Positions 24,819 to 33,310 of a stretch of 64,000 nucleotides of DNA are shown here, one piece after another. The notes under the pieces were generated by a model that did no database searches, was not told where the DNA came from, and saw only the letters and a program-made list of their open reading frames with translations. Source of the stretch: Mariniphaga sp041686935 (GTDB taxonomy: Bacteria > Bacteroidota > Bacteroidia > Bacteroidales > Prolixibacteraceae); the NCBI GenBank assembly GCA_041686935.1, contig JAWLCW010000005.1:124001-188000 (forward strand), written 5' to 3'. The translations under genes were made by a program, and so were the position numbers. Position 1 is the stretch's first letter. The number at the start of each line of letters is the position of its first letter.

Positions 24819-26768
24819 ATGAAGAGACTGACACTTATAGTTTTAACTTACTTTATTGCTTTTTCGGCGTTGGGTCAGATAATTGAGCCCATCAAATGGA
24901 CATTCGATTCAAAACAGAATGGCAGGGATGTTGAACTTATTTTTGAAGCCAGTATTGATGAAAACTGGCATTTATACGACACTTACCTGCCGGAAGGAGG
25001 ACCCATAGCAACACAGGTGGTTTTTGAAGATTCAACGTTGTTTGATTTTGCAGGTGAGCTTGAAAAAGATCCCCAGCCGGTTGAAAAATTTGATAATATA
25101 TTTCAGCTCAATCTTCGGTTTTTTAGCGAAAGAGCTACATTAACTCAAAAAATCAGATTAAAATCTGATGATCCGGCAGAAATTAAAGGATATGTGCTGT
25201 TTATGGGTTGCGACGATGAAATGTGCCTTCCTCCCAATGAAATTGAATTTACTTTTCAATTTAATGGAAGTGCGAAAAGTCCGGCAGGAGTTGCACCAGT
25301 TAGTGCAGGCGAGGTTGGCGGGGGTACTTCATCTGGCGGTTCGTCAAGCGGACAAACACTTTGGCTTTTTATTCTGATTTCGGCACTGGCCGGATTTGCT
25401 GCCATTTTAACTCCCTGCGTTTTTCCTATGATTCCAATGACGGTTTCGTTCTTTATGCGGGGAAGCGAAAACAGGGGGAAAGCCATTAAAAACGGCTTGT
25501 TCTTTGGATTTTCCATTTTACTCATTTTTTCCTTGCTGGGAGCATTGTTTACGTTTGGGTTATTTGGCCCGAACGTAGGAAATATTTTAAGTACACACTG
25601 GATTCCAAATCTGTTGTTTTTCCTTTTGTTCCTGGTTTTCGCCATCTCCTTTTTCGGTGCATTCGAAATTGTTTTACCCAGCAGTTTGGTAAATAAAACC
25701 GACTCGAAAGCTGAACAGGGTGGATTGGTTGGCGCCTTTTTTATGGCATTGACTACCGTTATTGTATCGTTTTCATGCACTGGGCCGTTTATTGGGGCAC
25801 TAATTATTGAAGCCGTTCAGGATGGTGGAATGCGACCGCTGATCGGAATGTTTTTCTTCGGACTGGCTTTTGCATTGCCATTCACTTTGCTGGCAATTTT
25901 TCCGTCGGCACTGAACAAGTTGCCCAAATCGGGTGGCTGGTTAAACTCTGTTAAAGTCGTTTTCGCCTTTATTTTGCTGGCATTCGGATTAAAATTCCTG
26001 AGTAATATAGACCAGGTTTACGGTTTGAATTTTATAAGCCGTGAAATTTACCTGGCCATCTGGATTGTGTTATTCTTTTTGCTGGGCATGTATTTCCTGG
26101 GTAAAATTAAATTTTCGCACGACAGCGATGTGCCCTTCCTAAGTACCGGAAGGTTGATTCTTTCTGTTGTTACGTTCACCTTTGTTATTTACCTTTTTAC
26201 CGGATTATTTGGGGCGCCGCTGGCATCTGTTTCCGCTTTACTGCCTCCCCAAAGTGCTAGTCATTCCTATTTTCAAAGTGGTTCACCGGTTTCAGGACAA
26301 ATTGTTCAGAATGAATTGTGCGGCACCGCAAAATATACCGATAAACTTCATCTTCCGCATGGGTTAAACGGATATTTTGAATATGAACAGGGAATGGCAT
26401 GTGCAAAAGAGCAGCAAAAACCAGTTTTTCTGGTTTTTAAAGGACATGCCTGTGCCAATTGCAAGAAAATGGAAAACAGCGTTTGGGCAGATTCGCGTGC
26501 GTTAAAAATGCTTAGGGAAGACTATATTATTATTGCACTTTACACAGACGATCGTACAAAACTGCCAGAAGGGGAGTGGATAACTTCCAATGTGGATGGA
26601 AAAGTGAAAGACACCATGGGCAAAAAGAACCTCGATTTTCAGATTGACAAGTATACGACAAACAGTATCCCGTTCCATGTGGTTATTGAACCGGACGGAA
26701 CAGAACATAAATTGGGAGTAACATTTGATGCCAATGAATTTGTTTCATTTCTGGAAAGCGGGTTGTAA
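24819..26768 (+). CDS. dsbD: Thiol:disulfide interchange protein DsbD
   Basis: DsbD carries reducing power from cytoplasmic thioredoxin to periplasmic proteins. The 649-residue protein has a signal peptide (1-19). The periplasmic alpha domain (about 22-150) ends in the redox pair GCDDEMCLPP. Eight or so transmembrane helices (about 185-490) carry the membrane Cys pair in LTPCVFPMIPM and SFSCTGPFIGA. A C-terminal thioredoxin domain has GHACANCKKME (about 545-555). All three Cys pairs are intact. It is a single-gene unit with a leader that has no clear partner. Confidence 0.94.
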   Translation: MKRLTLIVLTYFIAFSALGQIIEPIKWTFDSKQNGRDVELIFEASIDENWHLYDTYLPEGGPIATQVVFEDSTLFDFAGELEKDPQPVEKFDNIFQLNLRFFSERATLTQKIRLKSDDPAEIKGYVLFMGCDDEMCLPPNEIEFTFQFNGSAKSPAGVAPVSAGEVGGGTSSGGSSSGQTLWLFILISALAGFAAILTPCVFPMIPMTVSFFMRGSENRGKAIKNGLFFGFSILLIFSLLGALFTFGLFGPNVGNILSTHWIPNLLFFLLFLVFAISFFGAFEIVLPSSLVNKTDSKAEQGGLVGAFFMALTTVIVSFSCTGPFIGALIIEAVQDGGMRPLIGMFFFGLAFALPFTLLAIFPSALNKLPKSGGWLNSVKVVFAFILLAFGLKFLSNIDQVYGLNFISREIYLAIWIVLFFLLGMYFLGKIKFSHDSDVPFLSTGRLILSVVTFTFVIYLFTGLFGAPLASVSALLPPQSASHSYFQSGSPVSGQIVQNELCGTAKYTDKLHLPHGLNGYFEYEQGMACAKEQQKPVFLVFKGHACANCKKMENSVWADSRALKMLREDYIIIALYTDDRTKLPEGEWITSNVDGKVKDTMGKKNLDFQIDKYTTNSIPFHVVIEPDGTEHKLGVTFDANEFVSFLESGL

Positions 26769-26886
26769 GTGTTTTGCGTTATCATTTTTTAACATTATAC
26801 TTATTCCTGCCCCATTCATAATAAATACCTTTAGGGTGTTATTGTGAAGAAACACTAATAGTATTTTGAACGAATTTAAAGGAGGA

Positions 26887-27531
26887 ATGATGGATTTAAC
26901 AAACGTTTTATTTTGGAATGTGGACACCCAGATTGATTTCGTTTACCCGCGCGGAAAACTGTATGTAGATGGCGCTGAAAATTTACGCCCACAATGGAAG
27001 GAGCTTACCCAAATGGCAAAAGAAAAATCAATAAGGGTAGTAAATACGGCTGATTATCACTTTGCCAATTCAGCGGAACTTGACTCATCACCTGATTTTA
27101 TAAATACATTTCCCGAACATTGTATGGCGGGTACACGTGGTGCAGATTATATCCGGGAAACAGATCCGGAAGACCCGGTGGTATTCGACTGGGACAAAGA
27201 ATACCTGATTACTCCGGAACTTTTTAACAGAAATGAACACCGGAATTTTATAATCAGAAAAGATGCTTTCGACGTGTTTGACGGAAATCCGATGACTGAC
27301 GCTATTTTGCAGCAATTAAAACCTGAAACGGTTGTTGTTTACGGGGTAGCCACTAATGTATGTGTGGATGCTGAAGTGAGAAGCCTGGCCAAAAGGGGCA
27401 AAAAAGTTTATGTGGTTGAAGATGCCATAAAGGAGCTTCCGAATATTCCACTGCCCTTTGAACATTGGAAAAAAAAGGGAGTAAAGTTGATTTCCCTGGC
27501 TGCCCTGAAAGAAATGCTGACATTCGAATAG
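26887..27531 (+). CDS. Isochorismatase-family cysteine hydrolase, nicotinamidase-like
   Basis: The start is taken at ATG 26887 (or the adjacent ATG at 26890), directly behind a strong AAAGGAGG Shine-Dalgarno, rather than the TTG at 26866. The roughly 214-residue protein has the catalytic triad of the family: Asp in NVDTQIDFV, Lys in IRKDAFDVF and Cys in GVATNVCVDAEV. A metal-type His occurs in TADYHFAN, and FPEHCMAGTRGADY resembles the nicotinamidase WPxHC..GT.GA segment. Nicotinamide to nicotinate is the best guess; other amides are possible. Confidence 0.8.
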   Translation: MMDLTNVLFWNVDTQIDFVYPRGKLYVDGAENLRPQWKELTQMAKEKSIRVVNTADYHFANSAELDSSPDFINTFPEHCMAGTRGADYIRETDPEDPVVFDWDKEYLITPELFNRNEHRNFIIRKDAFDVFDGNPMTDAILQQLKPETVVVYGVATNVCVDAEVRSLAKRGKKVYVVEDAIKELPNIPLPFEHWKKKGVKLISLAALKEMLTFE

Positions 27532-27537
27532 AAACTT

Positions 27538-28224
27538 TTAAATATTGTTGAGTTCCTGTTCTGCCAGAATTCGCTGTTCGATTAATTTACTTCGTTTTAT
27601 GGTGTTGCGAAGCCAATGTAATTTAACTGCATCTTTTTCCGAATCACTCAACTGCCACTCAATTGTTTCTTCTTTCTTCATTTTTTCTGACAGTTGATAC
27701 ATCACAATTGCCGCTGAAACCGAAATATTAAAACTTTCGGTAAAGCCAACCATTGGAATTTTCACAAATTCGTCAGCTTCATTCAGAATAGTTTCTGAAA
27801 TTCCGGGCATTTCAGAACCAAAAACAATAGCGGTTTTTCCTTTTGATAAATCGAATTCAGGTAAAAGCTGTTCGTTGTTATGTGGAGTGGCGGCCACAAT
27901 GCGATACCCCATTTTTTTTAATGATTTTATTGCGAAAAAGCTATTGTTTTTTTTCCTGTGGTATTTATGAATACTCAGCCATTTAGAAGCACCCAAATCA
28001 ACCTCTCTGTCAACTGTAAATTTATTGCGGTTTTCAATTATATGTACATGCTGAATGCCAAAACAATCGCAACTGCGCAATACTGCACTGGCATTTTGGG
28101 GTTGAAAAATGTCCTCCAGCACTACAGTCAGATATGAAGTTCTTTGTTCCAAAACCTTGTCGAAAAGTAGCAATCTTTCAGGAGTTACAAATTCCGATAA
28201 ACAGGCTATTAGTTTTTTTTGCAT
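27538..28224 (-). CDS. SpoU/TrmH-family RNA 2'-O-methyltransferase
   Basis: This 228-residue SPOUT methylase starts at the ATG at 28224 (MQKKLIACLSEFVTPERLLLFDKVL). The three SpoU motifs are visible: NASAVLRSCDCFGIQHVHII (motif 1), AIVFGSEMPGISETIL (motif 2) and IPMVGFTESFNISVSAAIVMYQL (motif 3). The N-terminal helical extension and C-terminal basic tail match TrmH, which methylates guanosine 18 of tRNA. Its -7 box overlaps the tail of the HU terminator upstream. Confidence 0.87.
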   Translation of the reverse strand: MQKKLIACLSEFVTPERLLLFDKVLEQRTSYLTVVLEDIFQPQNASAVLRSCDCFGIQHVHIIENRNKFTVDREVDLGASKWLSIHKYHRKKNNSFFAIKSLKKMGYRIVAATPHNNEQLLPEFDLSKGKTAIVFGSEMPGISETILNEADEFVKIPMVGFTESFNISVSAAIVMYQLSEKMKKEETIEWQLSDSEKDAVKLHWLRNTIKRSKLIEQRILAEQELNNI

Positions 28225-28242
28225 ATTTTGTTGTTTACATCG

Positions 28243-28275
28243 CAAAAATAAAAAAAGGGAAGCAAATTGCTTCCC
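28243..28275 (-). terminator. HU terminator fused to the trmH promoter
   Basis: On the minus strand GGGAAGCAA-T-TTGCTTCCC is followed by seven T and then ATTTTTG. The last bases form TATTTTTG (plus 28243-28250), an exact -7 box for the methylase gene starting at 28224. One short segment therefore ends one transcript and may start the next. Confidence 0.7.
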
Positions 28276-28301
28276 CTAAATTTTTTAGTATCCTAAATCA
28301 G

Positions 28302-28574
28302 TTAAGATACTGCATCAGCCAGGTCTGCTCCGGCTTTGAATTTAACCACTTTTTTGGCAGGAATCTTAATTTCTTTTCCTGTTTGTGGATTTCTTCCAGT
28401 ACGAGCACCACGTTCGCTCACTGAAAAAGTACCAAATCCGATCAGGGCTACCCTGTCTCCACCCTTAAGGGCATCAGTTGTTGCGCCTATAAAAGCGTCA
28501 AGAGCTTTTTTTGCATCAGCTTTTGTCAGGCCTGCTCCGGCGGCCATTGCATCAATTAATTGTGCTTTGTTCAT
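28302..28574 (-). CDS. hup: HU DNA-binding protein
   Basis: This canonical 90-residue HU has MNKAQLIDAMAAGAGLTKADAKKALDAF (dimer helices), VALIGFGTFSVSERGARTGRNPQTGKEI (core and arm) and the conserved Pro-containing arm IPAKKVVKFKAG. It is closer to standard HU than the gene at 22634, so the window encodes two different HU-type proteins. It has its own terminator. Confidence 0.96.
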   Translation of the reverse strand: MNKAQLIDAMAAGAGLTKADAKKALDAFIGATTDALKGGDRVALIGFGTFSVSERGARTGRNPQTGKEIKIPAKKVVKFKAGADLADAVS

Positions 28575-28830
28575 AAGTTAAAAAATTTAAATGAAAAACT
28601 AAATTGTTGTAAATAAGTAAATTATATTGCTTTTAATTTATTATATCTCCCGGTTTCGGGAAACAGCATTTCCCAAAATACCTGTAAAATCAATAGTTTC
28701 AGAGAACCCTTCAAAAAGTTTTAGCTAAATTCTGAAATAAGTTTCAAAAAAACAACTCTAACCCCCCTTTTTTTTTAAGTATTTTGGTATTTTTTTAACC
28801 GGAAGTTTTTTCAGGAATGAAAAAAAGTTC

Positions 28831-28838
28831 TACTTTTG
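28831..28838 (+). promoter_or_regulatory. -7 box of tRNA-Ser
   Basis: TACTTTTG matches TAnnTTTG exactly and ends eight bases before the mature tRNA 5' end. No clear -33 TTTG was found at normal spacing. Confidence 0.55.
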
Positions 28839-28846
28839 TCGCGCCC

Positions 28847-28932
<86 letters not shown>

Positions 28933-28968
28933 AAAAAATCCATCGGAAAACCGATGGATTTTTTTTGT
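28933..28968 (+). terminator. Terminator of tRNA-Ser
   Basis: AAAAATCCATCGG, loop AAAA, CCGATGGATTTTT and a continuing T-run form a perfect intrinsic terminator starting two bases after the tRNA. Confidence 0.9.
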
Positions 28969-29091
28969 TTAAATACCTGTTGATAACTTTCTTTGTTTTT
29001 TGATTATTTCTTTAATCCTTTGCGGAATATTTTTGAGTTGAGGCAGAAACCACAAATTTTTTGACGAAAAGTATTGATTTTTCAATGTTGA

Positions 29092-29646
29092 TTACAATCC
29101 CAGCACCTTATCAATTTCCTTCATGGCATTGAGCGACAGTTCAGCAAATTCATTCAACGGAATTCCGATTTTCTCACATTCCAGAATATTTTCGCGCTTT
29201 ACCGATGCGGCAAAAGCTTTTTGATTCATTCTTTTGGTAATGGATTTGGCTTTTACCGGGGCTATTTTTTTGTCGGGATAAACCAGCGCTGTAGCGGTAA
29301 TCAGTCCTGTAATGGTTTCTCCGGCAGCCAGTGCATGTTGAAATTCGGTAATGCGCTTCTTCCCGGTTGCCATTTCGTTGTGCATTACAATAGCATCGAG
29401 CATTTCTTCAGTAACTTTGCCTTTCAGCAGTTTTTCGGCATAAGGTCCGTGGGTTTTGGGGTCGGCATTTGTAATCTCTGCATCAATATCGTGCAAAAGG
29501 CCTGCAATTCCCCATACGTCTTCGTTTTTCCCAAGCTTTTTTGCCACCGCCCGCATAACAGCTTCCGATGCATAACAATGTTTCAGCATGTTTTCGGAGG
29601 TTATGTTTTCTTCCAGTAGTTTTACTGCTTCTTTTCTTGAAATCAT
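29092..29646 (-). CDS. HD-domain (HDIG) predicted hydrolase
   Basis: This 184-residue protein starts at the ATG at 29646, supported by the exact promoter at 29668-29696; 26 residues upstream are not family-like. The HD metal site is visible in KHCYASEAVMRAVAKKLG (first His), GLLHDIDAEI (HD pair) and IVMHNE (later His). Members of this small group hydrolyse phosphate esters or nucleotides; the substrate is unknown. Confidence 0.8.
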   Translation of the reverse strand: MISRKEAVKLLEENITSENMLKHCYASEAVMRAVAKKLGKNEDVWGIAGLLHDIDAEITNADPKTHGPYAEKLLKGKVTEEMLDAIVMHNEMATGKKRITEFQHALAAGETITGLITATALVYPDKKIAPVKAKSITKRMNQKAFAASVKRENILECEKIGIPLNEFAELSLNAMKEIDKVLGL

Positions 29647-29667
29647 TTTAGTCTGGTTTTGTACAGG

Positions 29668-29696
29668 CAAATATACAACATGATGGTATATACAAA
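29668..29696 (-). promoter_or_regulatory. Promoter of the HD-domain gene
   Basis: On the minus strand TTTG (plus 29693-29696), 17 bases, then TATATTTG (plus 29668-29675). Both boxes match the consensus and lie 22 bases before the chosen ATG. Confidence 0.7.
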
Positions 29697-29784
29697 AACA
29701 ATCAAAAGCATATTTTCCTGTCATCCGTTTTTTTAACTTTTTTCAAAAAGCGGTTGTTTTTATTGTTTTTGGCTCATTATTTTC

Positions 29785-29813
29785 TTTGCAAAATAACATA
29801 AATACTATTTTTG
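29785..29813 (+). promoter_or_regulatory. Promoter of the DUF3078 gene
   Basis: TTTG (29785-29788), 17 bases, then TATTTTTG (29806-29813), 35 bases before the ATG at 29849. Confidence 0.7.
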
Positions 29814-29848
29814 CGTTTTGACAAAAAAAGCTATAAATACAATAAACT

Positions 29849-31846
29849 ATGTTTTCAGGAAAAAGTAAACTTTTTGTTTTGCTCCTATTTGCATTTTTCA
29901 TTTTTAATCAAGTGTCTGCACAGGATAAAAGAGAGGAGGAAGATTTCCGGTCGCTTGATCTGGGAATTCGGTTACTTGAACAATATTTTGAAAAAGATAC
30001 ATTGTGGCATATTGCACAACCCGAAACGGGTCGCTCGGTGCTTGGGTTAATCCGGTTTATTCAAAAGCAACCCCTCGATTCCATTTTAAAACAAATTGAA
30101 CATACACAGACAGATGATTCTTATCTTTTTGTTTACCGTTTGCCGGAGCATGTATCCGACAGTTTGCAGGTTCCGGGGTATTATCCTTCGGATGCAGTGA
30201 GGCATGATTTGGAAAGAATACAAAAGCGACTGCAAAAGAAATATTTTGAGGATGAACTTGCTGTTCCGGTCAGTTTAATTACCGGACTGGAACAAAAAGC
30301 AGGCGTTATTCCCCCCGGCGAAGGCCGTCGTTTGTTTGATACAGGTGTATATCAGTTGCCCGACAGTCTTGATCTTCCCGATGTTATTCCTGATTCAATG
30401 ATGCAATCGCCGGAGGATTTCAGACGGTTTTTGCAGCTCGACAGCATGCGTGTGAGTTTAATAGAAGAAAAACGAAAAGCTTACAATGATTCAGTGATGA
30501 ATGCATTCCGCGATTCGGTTATTGAAGATTACCGGCGGCGGCAGTTCGAACTGGAGTTTGCCAGATTTCAACACAGACTGACTGATTCAGTTAGAGTGAA
30601 TAATTACGAGGTATTAAAACAGTATAATGACTCGGTGGTTTGGGAAGTAAACCGATCGATTGCCACAGTGGTTGGTGAGCTCGCTGAATATGCTGATTTT
30701 ATTGATTCAACCCGGGTGACAATGACCAATCTTCTGGGTGAAGAATCGTCCATTTTACTGCAAAATGAAAACCCCTATTTTTCAAGAATCTGGCTGAAAA
30801 ACGAACAAAACGATTCGCTGCGCCTTATGGTGAAAAGCCAGGATAAGCGCACGATGCAACTGCTTATTGACGATGGGGTAACTTTCAGCCGATTCAGGCC
30901 GCGGCAAACCAAAGAGTTTGATTTCAGTACACTGAACCGGGGTGTTTCAGGTTTATCCAATGTTCAGCAACGGTACCAGGTGCTCACTCCCTGGAGGATT
31001 GGCGGAGATGGAAATGTGGGGTTCACACAAACCTACCTTGAAAACTGGAAGAAAGGTGGGCAAAGTGCGCTTTCTCTGCAGATTGTTCTGAAGGGATATG
31101 CCAATTATTCGCGTCACGACGGAAAAGTAAAGTGGGAAAACTCGGGTGAAATTCGTAATGGTTATATCAGACCCGGGGGAGAAGGGGCAGAGCTTCAGAA
31201 AAACGACGATAAATTTGAAATTACTTCGCGTTTTGGTGTTAGTGCTTTTAAAAAGTGGTATTATAGCTCTGAGTTTAACTATGAGACCCAGTTTTTTAAC
31301 GGATACAGATATCCAAAATCGTCCAATCCCGATCCCATTTCGGCCTTTATGGCTCCTGCACGTACTTTTTTTAAGCTGGGGCTCGATTATAAACCCAACA
31401 ACAACTTCTCTCTGTTTCTTTCGCCTTTAACAGCAAAAAATGTTTTTGTGCGAGACACGATTAAGATCGATCAGACCAATTTTGGAATAGAAACTGGGAA
31501 ACGAAGTTACTGGGAACCGGGTTTGAATACCGATATTTTTTACCGTAAAAACATCACTTCAGATATCACATGGGAAACCAAGTACAAAATGTTTATTAAC
31601 TACAGACAACCGTTTGGAAATCTTGATTTCAATTGGGAAAACATTTTTGTTATGCGCCTTACAGACCACATTAACATGCGCATGATGGTTCACTTTATTT
31701 ACGATGAGAAGGTATTATTTCCAGTGTACGATGCCAATGATGTGAAAATTGATGAAAAACCTAAATTGCAGTTAAAGGAATTTATAACTGTTGGTTTTTC
31801 GTATAAAATAAACAAGCAGGTTACTCGCACCCGTCGGAAAAATTAA
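29849..31846 (+). CDS. DUF3078 outer-membrane beta-barrel protein with long N-terminal domain
   Basis: This 665-residue secreted protein has a signal peptide (1-24). The N-terminal half (about 25-340) is charged and helical, with many DSV/DSL repeats (NDSVMNAFRDSVIEDYRRRQFELEF) and a likely coiled coil. The C-terminal third (about 390-660) is a DUF3078-type barrel (GFTQTYLENWKKGGQSALSLQI; WYYSSEFNYETQFFNGY; LGLDYKPNNNFSLFLSPL). DUF3078 proteins are conserved in Bacteroidota with unknown function. The N-terminal extension is longer than in typical members. Confidence 0.78.
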   Translation: MFSGKSKLFVLLLFAFFIFNQVSAQDKREEEDFRSLDLGIRLLEQYFEKDTLWHIAQPETGRSVLGLIRFIQKQPLDSILKQIEHTQTDDSYLFVYRLPEHVSDSLQVPGYYPSDAVRHDLERIQKRLQKKYFEDELAVPVSLITGLEQKAGVIPPGEGRRLFDTGVYQLPDSLDLPDVIPDSMMQSPEDFRRFLQLDSMRVSLIEEKRKAYNDSVMNAFRDSVIEDYRRRQFELEFARFQHRLTDSVRVNNYEVLKQYNDSVVWEVNRSIATVVGELAEYADFIDSTRVTMTNLLGEESSILLQNENPYFSRIWLKNEQNDSLRLMVKSQDKRTMQLLIDDGVTFSRFRPRQTKEFDFSTLNRGVSGLSNVQQRYQVLTPWRIGGDGNVGFTQTYLENWKKGGQSALSLQIVLKGYANYSRHDGKVKWENSGEIRNGYIRPGGEGAELQKNDDKFEITSRFGVSAFKKWYYSSEFNYETQFFNGYRYPKSSNPDPISAFMAPARTFFKLGLDYKPNNNFSLFLSPLTAKNVFVRDTIKIDQTNFGIETGKRSYWEPGLNTDIFYRKNITSDITWETKYKMFINYRQPFGNLDFNWENIFVMRLTDHINMRMMVHFIYDEKVLFPVYDANDVKIDEKPKLQLKEFITVGFSYKINKQVTRTRRKN

Positions 31847-31864
31847 ATAGCATTTTTCCCTGAG

Positions 31865-31928
31865 AAAACCCGAATTCGTCTTTCTGGAAAATATTTCCTA
31901 TAAAGATGAATCCGGGTTTTAATTTTTG
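31865..31928 (+). terminator. Terminator after the DUF3078 gene
   Basis: AAAACCCG (31865-31872) pairs with CGGGTTTT (31913-31920). Inner helices ATTC/GAAT and TCTTT/AAAGA extend it, and AATTTTTG follows. Confidence 0.6.
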
Positions 31929-32067
31929 TATTGAAGCTTTGAATGATAAATATTGTGTCATTTTTACACAAAAAATTTTTTCTTTGTTTTTGAATGTTTA
32001 TTTTCGTGAACTGAAAACTTTTTTGAAAGAGACTTTCCAGAAACTGTTCAACTAATTTATTTAACCA

Positions 32068-33237
32068 ATGCAAAAATCAATCTTCATTTTATTCAGTCTT
32101 TATTTTATGGCAATCACATCATTTGCTCAGCAATCACTTTTTGGAGGTGAACAAATAGTTTCACCCCAGATTCACGATGATAATTCAGTTACCTTCAGGG
32201 TAAATGCACCTCATACCAGAGAGGTAAAACTTGCAGGCGAATGGATGCCTGCAGAAGGGTGGACTCCCGGTTCGGTAACCATGCAAAAAGGAGAAAACGG
32301 CATCTGGAGTTTTACCACCGAACCGCTGGAACCCGAGTTGTACAGCTATTCATTTATTATTGACGGTTTTCGTACCACCGATCCCAATAACCCGTTTATT
32401 GTGCGCGATGTGGCAACGGTAATGAACATTTTTATTATCGAAGGAAAACAGGCTGATTTATATAAAGTAAATAACGTACCGCACGGAACTGTTGCCCGTA
32501 GATGGTACGATTCGCCAACGCTTGAAAAACAGCGCAGGCTTACCATTTACACTCCTCCGGGCTACGAAAGCAGTGTTGAAAAATACCCGGTTTTATACTT
32601 GCTGCACGGCGCCGGTGGTGACGAAGAAGCCTGGATAACTTTAGGACGGACGGCCCAGATTATGGACAACCTGATTGTACAGGGAAAAGCCAAACCAATG
32701 ATTGTTGTTATGCCCAACGGAAATGTTTCACAATCGGCTGCACCGGGCGAGGGCAATCGCGGATTCTACAAGCCGCAGTTTATGGTGCCCAACACCATGG
32801 ACGGCAATTACGAAGCATCATTCCCCGACATTATGAAATTTGTGGAAAACAATTACCGTGTAAAAACCGAGAAATCAAACCGGGCCATTGCCGGGCTTTC
32901 CATGGGCGGTTTCCACTCGTTGCACATATCGCGCTATTATCCCAACACATTTGATTATGTTGGATTGTTTTCTGCTGCTATTTTACCTAATCAGAATGTT
33001 TCGCATAAAGTGTATCACAACATTGACGAAACATTGAAACAGCAAATGGAAAACGGATATGAGTTGTATTGGATTGGGATGGGAAAAACAGATTTCCTGT
33101 ATGATGCCGGAAAAGAGTACCGTGCAAAACTGGATAATATTGGAATGGAATATTTATACCGCGAAAGCGACGGCGGTCATACCTGGCGTAACTGGCGGGT
33201 TTATCTTTCTGAATTTGTGCCGCTGCTTTTTAAATAA
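32068..33237 (+). CDS. Secreted esterase with N-terminal E-set domain (CE1-like)
   Basis: This 389-residue exported enzyme has a signal peptide (1-20), an Ig-like E-set/CBM48-type domain (about 30-125, with VTFRVNAPHTREVKLAGEW) and an esterase D-like alpha/beta hydrolase. The hydrolase shows YLLHGAGGDEEAWI, the nucleophile elbow GLSMGGFHS and a late GGHTWRNWR His. This layout is common in feruloyl or acetyl-xylan esterases of polysaccharide-degrading Bacteroidota. Exact bond specificity cannot be told. A second esterase follows on the same strand. Confidence 0.85.
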   Translation: MQKSIFILFSLYFMAITSFAQQSLFGGEQIVSPQIHDDNSVTFRVNAPHTREVKLAGEWMPAEGWTPGSVTMQKGENGIWSFTTEPLEPELYSYSFIIDGFRTTDPNNPFIVRDVATVMNIFIIEGKQADLYKVNNVPHGTVARRWYDSPTLEKQRRLTIYTPPGYESSVEKYPVLYLLHGAGGDEEAWITLGRTAQIMDNLIVQGKAKPMIVVMPNGNVSQSAAPGEGNRGFYKPQFMVPNTMDGNYEASFPDIMKFVENNYRVKTEKSNRAIAGLSMGGFHSLHISRYYPNTFDYVGLFSAAILPNQNVSHKVYHNIDETLKQQMENGYELYWIGMGKTDFLYDAGKEYRAKLDNIGMEYLYRESDGGHTWRNWRVYLSEFVPLLFK

Positions 33238-33310
33238 AATAGTTGAAGGCTGCAGAAATAGAAGCTTTAAATTTACAGGTATTTATAAGTTGGCAACAAA
33301 TCAGTTCAAA

